Shown here one piece after another: positions 6,438 to 14,608 of a stretch of DNA of 33,350 nt; position 1 is the stretch's first letter, and each line of letters opens with the position of its first letter. The stretch covers positions 1-33,350 of the forward strand of contig DUPG01000018.1 of the NCBI GenBank assembly GCA_012838425.1, read 5' to 3'. The position numbers and the translations under genes were made by a program. A model generated the notes under the pieces. The model saw only the letters and a list, made by a program, of their open reading frames with translations, did not search any database and was not told where the DNA came from. The stretch comes from Clostridiales bacterium (GTDB taxonomy: Bacteria > Bacillota > Clostridia > Christensenellales > CAG-138).

Positions 6438-9220
6438 AAATTCAGATACTGCCTTGAAACGAAGCCTATTGCGCCCTTATATAATACCATACACCATTCG
6501 CTTGAAAAGTATGCTAAAACGGTTACCTGCGTATTCGCTTCCAGCTTGCAGATGATTGAGAAAGCGACAGAGGGCCCCATTCTGAAATTCACTGCCGCCT
6601 GCGTTGTTGTAACAACACTTTGCCAATCCTCGCCTACCTTTATGGGTGAAAGGTCGCCACTGTCTATGACTTCTACATAATCGGAAAGCACATAGCCTGT
6701 TATACCGTTATGCAGTATGAAGTACCAGCCGTTACATTCGCCAATAATTGAGAATGTATCGTTCTTTCCGAACTTTGAAATAACATTGCACGATGTATTC
6801 GGATATTCGCGGAAGTTCAGCGTATTTGCCGTACATTTGCCCTGCGGCAGAGTGATTCCCGTCAATTCCTGCGGCTCCTGCTGCGATGTAAGCGTTACAT
6901 ACTGCGAATATACATAACCGAATGTGTTGTTGTAGGTTATACCGTACCAATCATCTACAATCGAATAAATGGTTACTTGGGCTTCATAGGGGAATATTGA
7001 AATAATTGTCGCAGAGGTAGAGGGTTGCGCCCTAAACTTTACCTCGCTCGCGTTTATATAGCCCGTACCTATTGGCGTAGGGTTAAACTCTAATGCTGTG
7101 CCGGGAGCTAAGGGCTCAAAGCTGATTATCTCGACACTGCTTTCAACCAGGTAGCCTGCCTTGCCATCGGACATCGCATAGTACCAACCGTTATTGTACG
7201 CTAACAGCTCTACCTCTGAATCGGTTACCAGCGATTTCAAAACGCTTGAGTTTACCGCAGGATAGCTGAATAAATCAACAGTAAACAGCGTTTTGCCCAA
7301 TGCTATAGCGGGGTCGGAGGAAGGCTTATAGTCGCAGGCTTCGATTATAGTTACATAAGGATTATATACATAGCCGAATGTAAAGCCATACTGCACAAAG
7401 TACCAGTCTTTGCTTTCGCCTGCTGTATCCCATACATAAATGAGAGTGTTTTTATCAAGCTTGCAGTAGGCCGTGCAATCGGTGTTGGGTTCGCTTCTGA
7501 AGTTTACGCCTGTAGCATTGATTTTAGCCGCTTTATATGAAGTATATGTGGGCTGTGGGTTTTCATCGGGTATTATTTCGATATACTGCGAGCTTACATA
7601 ACCGAACAAATCCCCATATTTTACATAGTACCAAGAGGGGTTGCTCATATCCAATATATCGAGCTGAGTACCCTTTGTGAGCTTTGCGACAACGGGGAAC
7701 TTTGTTGAGGGACCTGAACGCATATTAACCTGCGAGGCTGTTATATAGCCCCTTTCAATTACCTCATAGCGCGGCAGTAGTATGGGTGACTTCCCCGGAA
7801 AAGCAATGTCGGGATTTTCGACCTTGCCCTGCTTTGCCGGCTCCATTTCGCCCTCAAGCTTGATTGCACCGCTTACAGCATCGCTTGTTTTTGGAGGTAT
7901 GGGCTTTGGAAGTTCAATGTCGGGATTGCCGCCCGCTTCGGGCACACGAATATCCATCAAGGATAGCTCTGCTGTGGGGAAGTAGAACTGCAGTATATCC
8001 TTAAAGGTATGCCCATCTAAAGCACGCGCCTGCGCACCTCTTTGAGACAGCCCTACGCCATGACCGTACCTGACATGGTATATGTGGTACTTATCGCCTA
8101 TTTTTTCACCCCAATATACCGTCAATGCGCTGTCCTTGAAAACTCCGTATGTGAACAGCTTTGAAACGGGGAAGTGAATCTCAAGCGTTTGTGTTTCTTC
8201 AGATTCCGCGCTCGGCTTCACTACATATTTCGCTGTTACGGAAGTCATGTTGCGCGTTACATTGCTGTACTTGGGAGTATGCAGATAAATATCGTCTATA
8301 CGCACAACATCTGCAGGGGCAGAGCCTAACAATGTTTTTGTCATATCAATAAGCATTTGCTTCAGCTCTTTGTTAATGTCAGAAGAACCTAACTCAACCG
8401 TAACCTTTTCCATTCGTGAGCTTGAATTCGTAAAATCATACTCGTCAATAGCAAGCGCGTACCCGTTGTTAAAGCTGGAATCGCCGCTCCACTGATATGT
8501 GGGCAGATTTGTTTCGCCGCCATTCGTTGAGGAATAATAGGTCGTCAGCAAATCGCCGTTATAGGTAACAATATTCGCTATAGAGCTGTCAACAGCGTTG
8601 AATATGTTTGTCCACGATGAATTATAGCCCTTATACGCTTGGTCTGTTGACTGGTCGCGTATGTCATAATTCTGGCTTGGCTTCATGCGCTTCATTGCAT
8701 AGCATTTTGCAGCTACCGCCTGCGCCTTTAAGGCTTCAAGCGGATATGAGTTGTTCATCTCTGCGGCTAATACTCCATATAGGTAGTACGCCATAGGCAA
8801 GTGGTTCACAACTGTTATTTTGCCGCTTTCAAGGTAGAAGTAAAAATCGCCCAAGTACTTGCGGCTGTTTGCGGCAAGAGTTACATTGCCTGCCGACGCT
8901 AATATGTTTTTGCGCAGAAGCGTTACCTGCTTGCCCGAATACACAACCGAACCGTTTACGGTAACCTGCAGATTATTATCAGCTATACTTATTGTAATGT
9001 TGGAGTCTGAAGCATTATAAGAGGATTCTTTTAGCATGTATTCACCCTTTGTGGTTAAATCTAATGAAGTAATGCCTCCTAATGAAGTAAGCTTGACGCG
9101 AATTGTGAAATACTTGTCAACGGATTTTTCCTGCTCCTCGGCATTCGCAAAAGCAGAAGGGACGCACCCCAACAAAAACACAAGTGCCAGCGCGAATGCA
9201 AATATACGGGTTACTCTCAT
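6434..9220 (-). CDS. SpoIID/LytB-domain secreted protein with six SH3b domains
   Basis: The 928-residue protein has a signal peptide (1-26), a SpoIID domain (about 35-430) and a C-terminal array of six bacterial SH3 domains. SH3 units begin near GYITASQVNMRSGPS, AKINATGVNFRSEPN, a divergent unit at ALGKTLFTVDLFS, GYINASEVKFRAQPS, GKCTANTLNFREYPN and TTTQAAVNFRMGPS, and most end in GYV. SpoIID is a lytic transglycosylase that degrades peptidoglycan stripped of stem peptides during engulfment. The catalytic glutamate is E154 in LAAEMNNSYPLEALKAQAV, where many relatives have EMP. The later GHGVGLSQRGAQARA motif is intact. Canonical SpoIID lacks SH3 domains, so this is more likely a wall-targeted paralogue than the sporulation enzyme itself. 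Its ATG follows AAGGAGG, and the stop overlaps ispE. Confidence 0.88.
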   Translation of the reverse strand: MRVTRIFAFALALVFLLGCVPSAFANAEEQEKSVDKYFTIRVKLTSLGGITSLDLTTKGEYMLKESSYNASDSNITISIADNNLQVTVNGSVVYSGKQVTLLRKNILASAGNVTLAANSRKYLGDFYFYLESGKITVVNHLPMAYYLYGVLAAEMNNSYPLEALKAQAVAAKCYAMKRMKPSQNYDIRDQSTDQAYKGYNSSWTNIFNAVDSSIANIVTYNGDLLTTYYSSTNGGETNLPTYQWSGDSSFNNGYALAIDEYDFTNSSSRMEKVTVELGSSDINKELKQMLIDMTKTLLGSAPADVVRIDDIYLHTPKYSNVTRNMTSVTAKYVVKPSAESEETQTLEIHFPVSKLFTYGVFKDSALTVYWGEKIGDKYHIYHVRYGHGVGLSQRGAQARALDGHTFKDILQFYFPTAELSLMDIRVPEAGGNPDIELPKPIPPKTSDAVSGAIKLEGEMEPAKQGKVENPDIAFPGKSPILLPRYEVIERGYITASQVNMRSGPSTKFPVVAKLTKGTQLDILDMSNPSWYYVKYGDLFGYVSSQYIEIIPDENPQPTYTSYKAAKINATGVNFRSEPNTDCTAYCKLDKNTLIYVWDTAGESKDWYFVQYGFTFGYVYNPYVTIIEACDYKPSSDPAIALGKTLFTVDLFSYPAVNSSVLKSLVTDSEVELLAYNNGWYYAMSDGKAGYLVESSVEIISFEPLAPGTALEFNPTPIGTGYINASEVKFRAQPSTSATIISIFPYEAQVTIYSIVDDWYGITYNNTFGYVYSQYVTLTSQQEPQELTGITLPQGKCTANTLNFREYPNTSCNVISKFGKNDTFSIIGECNGWYFILHNGITGYVLSDYVEVIDSGDLSPIKVGEDWQSVVTTTQAAVNFRMGPSVAFSIICKLEANTQVTVLAYFSSEWCMVLYKGAIGFVSRQYLNL

Positions 9221-9401
9221 TGCTCAGCCTCCTTATATGCTACAAAATACTCCGATTATAGCGTAACATATTTCGATATTTTTCGCAAAGCAAAATGTCA
9301 ATGAAGCATATATTTTAACAGAAATTTTGCAAATTGAAGCGCATATTCGGCGGCAATAGCCGCAAGTAACTATTTTTACATTCGCACGCATAATATATTG
9401 C

Positions 9402-10160
9402 ATGGAAAACACCGAAGCAAAGTGCATATATAGAAGGCGCAGAAGCAAGCGTAAAAAGCTCTTCCCTGCTCCTGCTAACACAAAAATCAAAAAGGCTTTC
9501 TTCACTAAAAGAAAGCTGCTGACCTCGTTGCTGATAATTGTAATCGTGTTCATACTCGTTTCAGTTTGGATAAACAACAGCATATTGCCCACAATGCTGG
9601 CGCTATCCGAAGCGCGCGTGAGAAGCATTGCTACACATGCTATGTTGGAAGCGATTGTAACCTCGTTTTCATCTGAAGAAGAATACGCAAAGCTGCTCGA
9701 ATACATAGAAAACGGTCAACGGATATATATGCTTAAAGCGGATACAATAGCTATGAACAGGCTTGCCGCACACTGCACCGAGGAAGCGCAAAAAAGGCTT
9801 TCACAGCTTGGCGATATCGGGGTTAGCATTGCCGCGGGCACAATTACGGGGATACCCTTGCTTTCCGGCATAGGCCCTAAAATTCGTACAACATTTACAC
9901 CGGCGGGAAGCGTGGCGTACAATTTTACATCTTCGCTTACTACTTCGGGGATAAACCAATCGCTTTACAGGGTGAATATTGTACTGACAGCAAAGGTGTA
10001 TATTATTCTTCCGGGAGCATCAAGGTCTGTTGAGGTGAGCGCTCAGGCTTCTATTGCAGAAAGCGTAATTGTGGGCGAAGTGCCGCAGGTATATACGAAT
10101 GTTCCTGATATTGATTCTATGCTGAACCTTGTGCCTAATGAGGTGCCTAACCAGCCGTAA
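9402..10160 (+). CDS. yunB: Sporulation protein YunB
   Basis: The 252-residue protein matches YunB in length and plan: a very basic N-terminus (RRRRSKRKK), one membrane segment near residues 44-62, and an extracytoplasmic domain. That domain has IRTTFTPAGSVAYNFTSS and TSGINQSLYRVNIVL, followed by the conserved VSAQASIAESVIVGEVPQVY. In Bacillus subtilis yunB is expressed in the mother cell under sigma-E and is needed for efficient sporulation; its biochemical function is not known. It is divergent from the SpoIID-domain gene. There is no obvious ribosome-binding site before the ATG and I could not place a convincing sigma-E promoter. Its presence is one of the best signs that the organism sporulates or recently did. 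Confidence 0.88.
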   Translation: MENTEAKCIYRRRRSKRKKLFPAPANTKIKKAFFTKRKLLTSLLIIVIVFILVSVWINNSILPTMLALSEARVRSIATHAMLEAIVTSFSSEEEYAKLLEYIENGQRIYMLKADTIAMNRLAAHCTEEAQKRLSQLGDIGVSIAAGTITGIPLLSGIGPKIRTTFTPAGSVAYNFTSSLTTSGINQSLYRVNIVLTAKVYIILPGASRSVEVSAQASIAESVIVGEVPQVYTNVPDIDSMLNLVPNEVPNQP

Positions 10161-10212
10161 TGAAACTTTAATCGTATTGTTACAAATATGTGTGAGATTT
10201 TCTTGATTATAA

Positions 10213-10221
10213 TGGTATAAT
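10213..10221 (+). promoter_or_regulatory. Extended -10 promoter element for hpf
   Basis: TGGTATAAT is a perfect extended -10 (TGnTATAAT) 48 bases before the hpf ATG. No good -35 hexamer is present at the usual distance. Confidence 0.5.
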
Positions 10222-10269
10222 GTATATATAAGCACCGTATGAACGGCATGCACGAAAGGAGATAGGATT

Positions 10270-10806
10270 ATGCGTATCAATATTACAGGTAAGAACATCG
10301 AAGTTTCGGATTATCTTTACAGTGCAGTTGAAAAGCAAGTCAAGAAGCTTGAGAAGTATTTTGACAACGAAGCGGTTGCAAACATTGTGCTGTCGATTCA
10401 AAGAAGCCGCCATACCGTTGAAGTGTCAATCGCCAGCGGGTCTGAAGTAATCAGAGCCACCGATGTTTCGGGCGATATGTACGCTTCTGTTAACAATGCT
10501 TTGAAGAAGATTGAACGCCGCATCATCAAGCACAGAACACGCATTGCGCACAGTCTGCGCAACGACGCTTTCCAAGACAATGCGCCTATATTCAGCGATG
10601 AAATTGAGCCTGATGACTTAAAAGAGCGCAAGGTCGTTAAGGTTAAGCATTTCGACCTGAAGCCCATGACGGTTGACGAGGCTATTTTACAGCTTGAGCT
10701 GTTAGGGCACTCTTTCTATGTGTTCACAAATGGCGAAACAGGCGATGTAAATGTGCTATACTTGAGAAATGACGGCGACTACGGTTTGATTGTTCCTGAA
10801 ACATAA
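10270..10806 (+). CDS. hpf: Ribosome hibernation promoting factor, long form
   Basis: The 178-residue protein begins MRINITGKNIEVSDYLYSAVEKQVKKLEKYF, with the HPF/RaiA S30AE domain over residues 1-95. A linker leads to the long-form C-terminal dimerisation domain (about 120-175: VVKVKHFDLKPMTVDEAILQ, LLGHSFYVFTNGETGDVNVLYLRNDGDYGLI). The first domain binds the decoding centre of the 30S subunit; the second pairs two copies so that 70S ribosomes join into inactive 100S dimers in starvation. The ATG follows GGAGATAGG. Two terminators lie directly downstream, and the gene appears to be a single-gene unit. Confidence 0.96.
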   Translation: MRINITGKNIEVSDYLYSAVEKQVKKLEKYFDNEAVANIVLSIQRSRHTVEVSIASGSEVIRATDVSGDMYASVNNALKKIERRIIKHRTRIAHSLRNDAFQDNAPIFSDEIEPDDLKERKVVKVKHFDLKPMTVDEAILQLELLGHSFYVFTNGETGDVNVLYLRNDGDYGLIVPET

Positions 10807-10813
10807 TGGATTC

Positions 10814-10839
10814 GCCCCCTTAATCGGGGGCATTTTTTT
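10814..10839 (+). terminator. Rho-independent terminator after hpf
   Basis: GCCCCC (10814-10819) and GGGGGC (10826-10831) form a stem followed by ATTTTTTT, seven bases after the hpf stop. Confidence 0.85.
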
Positions 10840-10859
10840 GACGCTTACACAAAAAGCAA

Positions 10860-10892
10860 CGCCCCTGCTAAAATGAGGGGCGTTTTTATTTT
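10860..10892. terminator. Second, probably bidirectional terminator between hpf and ispF
   Basis: CGCCCCT (10860-10866) pairs with AGGGGCG (10876-10882) and is followed by TTTTTATTTT on the plus strand. On the minus strand the stem is followed by TTGCTTTTT, so it can also end ispF transcripts. Confidence 0.75.
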
Positions 10893-10961
10893 ACTAATCT
10901 GGCTATACCTTAAGCTCAAGGTCAAAAAAGCGTTTTCACTTAAAACAGCTTGCTATGCTTG

Positions 10962-11441
10962 CTATATTCTATCTATCAGCGCAACTGAACGAACGGTTAT
11001 GCACTCCAAACGGCCTTCCGCATTGGTTTTTTCGGGAGTGGTTGCCTTTACGCTTACGGAATCTATATCGATGTTCAAGGCTTTTGCTATGTTCGCCCGC
11101 ATATCAAGTATATAAGGCGCTAATTTTGGCTTTTGTGCTATTATCGTGCTGTCACAGTTTATTAGCCTGTAGCCTTTTTCCCGTAAGAGCTCATTAGTTT
11201 TTTCTAATAACAATATGCTTGAAATATCCTTGTACTGCATATCCGAATCGGGAAAATGCTGCCCTATATCGCCCAGCGCGGCTGCGCCTAATAGCGCGTC
11301 AATTATCGAATGAACTAACGCGTCGGCGTCTGAATGCCCTATTAAGCCTAAGAAGAAATCGACCTCCACTCCGCCTAATATCAGCTTTCTTCCCGGTCCG
11401 AATCTATGCGTGTCCTCTCCATAGCCTATACGCATCGGCAC
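10962..11441 (-). CDS. ispF: 2-C-methyl-D-erythritol 2,4-cyclodiphosphate synthase
   Basis: IspF cyclises CDP-methylerythritol 2-phosphate, releasing CMP, in the MEP pathway; the enzyme is a zinc-dependent trimer. The 159-residue protein shows the N-terminal metal motif GYGEDTHRF (Asp and His ligands) and the substrate loop LGHSDADALVHSIIDALLGAAALGDIG with the HFPDSD segment after it. The C-terminal CDP-binding stretch is KATTPEKTNAEGR. Its start overlaps the end of ispD by 16 bases, so the two are translationally coupled. It is the last gene of the rqcP-ispD-ispF unit and ends before a bidirectional terminator. Confidence 0.96.
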   Translation of the reverse strand: MPMRIGYGEDTHRFGPGRKLILGGVEVDFFLGLIGHSDADALVHSIIDALLGAAALGDIGQHFPDSDMQYKDISSILLLEKTNELLREKGYRLINCDSTIIAQKPKLAPYILDMRANIAKALNIDIDSVSVKATTPEKTNAEGRLECITVRSVALIDRI

Positions 11442-12106
11442 GCTCTCCTATTACTTATTATTGCTGAAAAAACTTCAATGTCGCCCCTGATTGTGAGCTT
11501 CATATTGGGCAAATCGTTAATGAAGTAGTGCGGTGTATGCCCTGCCTTTATATACGCCTCGCAATCGTCGGTAAACTCTATGCCGGACTCTATCGCAGCT
11601 TTATATGCACTAATTATCAAATCGGCTTTGAATGCTTGCGGGGTCTGCATTGCCAATATTTCGCTTCTGTCTATTGTTTCGCTCGTGCTCTCGTTGCGCA
11701 AGGTATCCACTACTCTGCTTGCGGCTATTGCGCTACCGTAGATTTTGGCTTCATTTATGCTCGTATTGATTGTTTCGGGCAATATCAAGCACCTTGCAGC
11801 GTCGTGAATCACAGCTATATCAGCGTATTGACAATGCTCTAATGCGTTCATAACGGATTGGGCGCGCGTCGCTCCACCCCGTACACAGATAGCTTTTTTA
11901 TGCGACTGCTCACAAAGAGCTCGCGCATAGCTCTCTGTATCGTCAGAATCTGTTATTATGATTTCATCAATATTTGAAGCCGACATCGCTTCAAAACTGA
12001 GTTTCAGAGCGTTTTCGTCATTATATAGCGGCATTAGCAGCTTGTTTTCGCCCATACGAGCTGAGCTGCCCGCCGCTAAAAGTATGCCGATAATTCTTCT
12101 ATTCAT
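11426..12106 (-). CDS. ispD: 2-C-methyl-D-erythritol 4-phosphate cytidylyltransferase
   Basis: IspD transfers CMP from CTP to methylerythritol 4-phosphate. The protein (226 residues, normal size) opens with the nucleotidyltransferase signature GILLAAGSSARMGENKLLMPL. It has RGGATRAQSVMNAL (CTP contacts), AVIHDAARCLI (metal-binding Asp), and MQTPQAFKADLIISAY with FTDDCEAYIKAG. The start overlaps the rqcP stop by four bases and the end overlaps ispF by 16, an operon arranged for coupled translation. The MEP kinase ispE lies 5 kb away in another unit. Confidence 0.95.
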   Translation of the reverse strand: MNRRIIGILLAAGSSARMGENKLLMPLYNDENALKLSFEAMSASNIDEIIITDSDDTESYARALCEQSHKKAICVRGGATRAQSVMNALEHCQYADIAVIHDAARCLILPETINTSINEAKIYGSAIAASRVVDTLRNESTSETIDRSEILAMQTPQAFKADLIISAYKAAIESGIEFTDDCEAYIKAGHTPHYFINDLPNMKLTIRGDIEVFSAIISNRRACRCV

Positions 12107-12348
12107 CCCTCTATCAGCTCGTACATGTGCGTTGATTCTTCCTTCCTCACTGTTTCGGAAATTGACTTAACACGCACTGTTGTTACCTTTTCTCCGAAGC
12201 GAATACTAATGGTATCGCCTACATTGACCTCGCTTGAGGCCTTTGCCACTTTGCCATTTATGCTGACATGACCCTTTGTGCAAGCCTCATTAGCAAGCGT
12301 CCTTCGCTTAATTATTCTTGAAACCTTCAAATACTTATCTAATCTCAT
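12103..12348 (-). CDS. rqcP: RqcP-type S4 RNA-binding protein
   Basis: From the internal ATG at 12348 the protein is 81 residues: MRLDKYLKVSRIIKRRTLAN, then CTKGHVSINGKVAKASSEVNVGDTISI, a complete S4 fold. RqcP (formerly YabO/HslR-like) stabilises the P-site tRNA on stalled 50S subunits and supports alanine tailing by RqcH in Bacillota. The open frame extends nine codons further upstream, but these run into the prsA-like terminator hairpin and are not typical of the family, so I chose the MRLDKYL start. The gene leads the rqcP-ispD-ispF operon. Confidence 0.9.
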   Translation of the reverse strand: MRLDKYLKVSRIIKRRTLANEACTKGHVSINGKVAKASSEVNVGDTISIRFGEKVTTVRVKSISETVRKEESTHMYELIEG

Positions 12349-12357
12349 ACAATATCC

Positions 12358-12389
12358 AAAAATAGCCGCAAGCATTACTCGCGGCTATT
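12358..12389 (-). terminator. Terminator between the foldase gene and rqcP
   Basis: A perfect 9-bp stem AATAGCCGC/GCGGCTATT (12361-12369 with 12381-12389) is followed on the minus strand by TTTTT. It begins six bases after the foldase stop codon; the short U run may let some transcripts read into rqcP. Confidence 0.7.
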
Positions 12390-12394
12390 AAATA

Positions 12395-13858
12395 TTACTT
12401 CTTGCCTATCTTGTCTATAAGCTCGTTGTTGATTTGGATAATCTTATCCTCGTCCTTCATCCACTCTTCTACCTGTTTGTTGTAGAATTCGTCTTGCTGC
12501 TTAGGCAGAAGATACGCAATTATTATGTCGGAAACATCATCAAGCTTAAGCTTGCCGGGCGTTTCATCTGCTAAGTAGAATATAATATGGTAGCCGTCAT
12601 CATCCATAAATATCTTAGAGTACTCACCCTTTTTCAGCTTAGCGAATTCCGCCTTGGCTATGTCGCTCCAATCCTCTTTTGCCTTATGCTTTGTGCTGAT
12701 TAAAAGACCTTCCTTTTGCATTTTCTCATAGTTTATAATTGCGCCATCCTCAGAGTACTCAAGCATAACCTCTGCGAAGTCTGCGCCATTTTGCAGCTTC
12801 TCATAGGCTTCTTCAATCTTTTTCTTTGCGTTTTTGAAGAGCCTTGTGTGTTCTTTTTTGTTCGCTTCTTTCAGATCTTTATACTCTTCTGCGATTTCCT
12901 CTAAGCGTTTTTTGTTCGTATTCTTGCCTGAAATACTGTCTTCCAATGCAAGCTTGCCATATTCCTTCGCAAGCTCGCTCATTCTTTCTTCATTATCTTC
13001 GTATTCATCTGAATATTCGCCCTCTGCTGTTGTGAATATATGCAGCACGCGCGAATACCCCTCGGGAACTAATAACGGCGGAACAGCGGTTTCATAGTCG
13101 CTAATAGTTCCATACATATCGAACATTTCCCTCTCGGTTTTGTACTCGCCGGGGTTCTCGGTGTAGTATTTTACATCATCGTCCATGGCTTCAGCGTACC
13201 AATCAGCAACATCCTTCTGAGAAATGGTTACATTCTTTGTGATTTCTTTGAACAGCAATTCGATAATATAACCATCGCGCTCAGATTCCTTCAAAAATTC
13301 TAAATATGCTTCAACAGTCGCATCTGAACCTATCTGCTGCTTTGCCTCGTCTAATATATACTGCTCAACTCGCTTATCAATATCTATCTCGTCATTTGAC
13401 TCCTTATCCTTTTCAGCAAGCGCAGTATAGTACTCGTACATTTCTTTTACTTTGTTCTGATACCTCTCGTCGATTTCCTTTAACTGCTCCTCTGTCAAAT
13501 CCGTTAAGCCAAGCTCGTCTGCCCTGTAAAGCAGCAGCTTATCTTGAGCTAATGTTTGAGTGATTTTCTCTTTATACTGAGCTAATGTTTCGGGATCTTC
13601 GGTTATATCAAAATTATAGTTTTGCCTATAAAAAGCAGCTACATTATTGAAGAAGTTGAGATACTCGCCAAATGTAACTACATATTCACCAATCGTAATA
13701 ACGGGAGTGTTTAGCTGTTCCTCTGTGTATTGCTCGGGCGTAGGCGTGGGAAGCTCGGCACCCTCCGGCAGCACGCTGCATGCGGACGCCAGAACCGAAG
13801 CAATGAATACTAACGCACACAAGAAAGCTATTCTCTTAGTATTGGTTCTTTTAATCAT
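12395..13858 (-). CDS. Parvulin-type (PrsA/SurA-like) foldase lipoprotein
   Basis: The 487-residue protein begins with a lipoprotein signal peptide whose lipobox ends at C27 (VLASAC). A SurA/PrsA N-terminal helical domain follows (about 55-230, with NFFNNVAAFYRQNYNFD and LAQDKLLLYRADELGL). A peptidyl-prolyl isomerase-like domain comes next. Its strands are recognisable (YSRVLHIFTT; NGADFAEVMLEYSEDGA; LKKGEYSKIFMDDDGYHIIFY) but it is split by a long charged helical insertion (about 280-345). The family helps exported proteins fold outside the membrane. The insertion makes PPIase activity uncertain. A clear promoter (13906-13934) and terminator (12358) bracket it as its own transcription unit. 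Confidence 0.85.
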   Translation of the reverse strand: MIKRTNTKRIAFLCALVFIASVLASACSVLPEGAELPTPTPEQYTEEQLNTPVITIGEYVVTFGEYLNFFNNVAAFYRQNYNFDITEDPETLAQYKEKITQTLAQDKLLLYRADELGLTDLTEEQLKEIDERYQNKVKEMYEYYTALAEKDKESNDEIDIDKRVEQYILDEAKQQIGSDATVEAYLEFLKESERDGYIIELLFKEITKNVTISQKDVADWYAEAMDDDVKYYTENPGEYKTEREMFDMYGTISDYETAVPPLLVPEGYSRVLHIFTTAEGEYSDEYEDNEERMSELAKEYGKLALEDSISGKNTNKKRLEEIAEEYKDLKEANKKEHTRLFKNAKKKIEEAYEKLQNGADFAEVMLEYSEDGAIINYEKMQKEGLLISTKHKAKEDWSDIAKAEFAKLKKGEYSKIFMDDDGYHIIFYLADETPGKLKLDDVSDIIIAYLLPKQQDEFYNKQVEEWMKDEDKIIQINNELIDKIGKK

Positions 13859-13905
13859 AGATTACCTCGCAAAAAATTACTGCATAGCCATTTGACTATT
13901 TGTTT

Positions 13906-13934
13906 ATTATATCCAAGCGAATCCTGATTTGCAA
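13906..13934 (-). promoter_or_regulatory. Predicted sigma-A promoter of the foldase gene
   Basis: On the minus strand TTGCAA (13934-13929) and a perfect TATAAT (13911-13906) are 17 bases apart, about 48 bases upstream of the ATG. Confidence 0.65.
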
Positions 13935-14084
13935 ACGCTAACGCCTGCATATATTGCGGCTATGCGGAAAAGCAGGAAATTCATTGAAGTCAGCTTGAAA
14001 ACCATACAGAAGGCTAAACCTTTGGCGATATGAATTGCGCTGCATATTTTTGATAGACCGTATCTAATATCTCAGTGCATGCGC

Positions 14085-14122
14085 AAATAAAAAACGACCA
14101 TATTTCTATAGTCGTTATTTTT
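14085..14122 (-). terminator. Terminator of rpsU
   Basis: AACGAC (14093-14098) pairs with GTCGTT (14111-14116); on the minus strand the stem is followed by TTTTATTT. It lies 60 bases past the rpsU stop. Confidence 0.6.
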
Positions 14123-14184
14123 GCATTAAGCATTGGTTGAGTAATAAACGGTGTTAAGAAAAGTTTTTTTAAACACAAGCTGCA

Positions 14185-14355
14185 TTAGCTCTTGCGCTTT
14201 CTTGCAGCCTCTGCCTTCTTCTTGCGTTTAACGCTTGGCTTTTCATAATGCTCGCGCTTACGAACTTCTGCCAAAACACCAGAATTGGCGCACTTACGCT
14301 TCCAACGCTTGAGGGCGCTTTCCAAGGATTCGCTTTCGCCGACTCTAACTTCCAC
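14185..14355 (-). CDS. rpsU: 30S ribosomal protein S21
   Basis: A 56-residue protein starting at GTG (14355): [20 protein letters not shown], then [20 protein letters not shown] and a lysine/arginine-rich tail ending RKRKS. This is a full-length S21 in the Bacillota form. S21 binds the small subunit near the anti-Shine-Dalgarno region and helps mRNA recruitment. The start is supported by the very strong purine site GGAGGGAGGG and by the conserved N-terminus. It has a good promoter (14411-14440) and its own terminator, so it appears monocistronic, divergent from the prepilin-headed gene at 14609. Confidence 0.97.
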   Translation of the reverse strand: MEVRVGESESLESALKRWKRKCANSGVLAEVRKREHYEKPSVKRKKKAEAARKRKS

Positions 14356-14410
14356 CTATATCCCTCCCTCCGATGTGTTAATTACACCTCGTTTTTTCTC
14401 AACAGACTGT

Positions 14411-14440
14411 ATTATACTTCACCCCTAAATGAAAAGTCAA
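14411..14440 (-). promoter_or_regulatory. Predicted sigma-A promoter of rpsU
   Basis: On the minus strand TTGACT (14440-14435) and TATAAT (14416-14411) are separated by 18 bases, about 55 bases upstream of the GTG start. Confidence 0.7.
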
Positions 14441-14472
14441 CCAGATTTTTTGAGTGAAATAATATAATATTT

Positions 14473-14531
14473 TGTCGAAATCTCGCTTCCGATAAAATAT
14501 ATTGCGCAATCTCGCTTGACAAATTTCGACA
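14473..14531. promoter_or_regulatory. Spaced inverted repeat upstream of the prepilin-headed gene
   Basis: TGTCGAAAT (14473-14481) and ATTTCGACA (14523-14531) are perfect 9-base inverted copies with centres 50 bases apart. Between them lie a self-complementary ATTGCGCAAT (14501-14510) and a doubled AATCTCGCTT-like phrase. TATAAT follows at once (14532-14537), but TTGACA (14516-14521) is only 10 bases from it, too close for a standard promoter. This looks like an operator region for the gene at 14609; the binding protein is unknown. Confidence 0.4.
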
Positions 14532-14608
14532 TATAATGTACTCTGTTTCTGGCTTTATTTTACGAATAAGCAAAGCTGAGTTTATTCTTTTACACAGGAG
14601 AGCAACAA

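Larger units (their letters stand above)
13859..14184. other. Intergenic region between the foldase gene and rpsU
   Basis: The 326-base gap holds the foldase promoter (13906-13934) at its left and the rpsU terminator (14085-14122) at its right. I see no gene, tRNA or clear repeat in the middle part, 13935-14084. Confidence 0.6.

Noticed and set aside
9350-9363. Hairpin GCGGC-AATA-GCCGC between the divergent SpoIID and yunB genes; part of it repeats as AATAGCCGCAAG at 12361
   Set aside because: The stem is only five bases and the 12-base match occurs in unrelated settings (a divergent promoter region and a terminator), so it is probably chance.
9233-9706. 157-codon minus-strand open frame over the start of yunB
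   Set aside because: It overlaps a well-supported gene in another frame, its composition is Ser/Ile/Cys-rich and unlike a real protein, and it lacks a ribosome-binding site.
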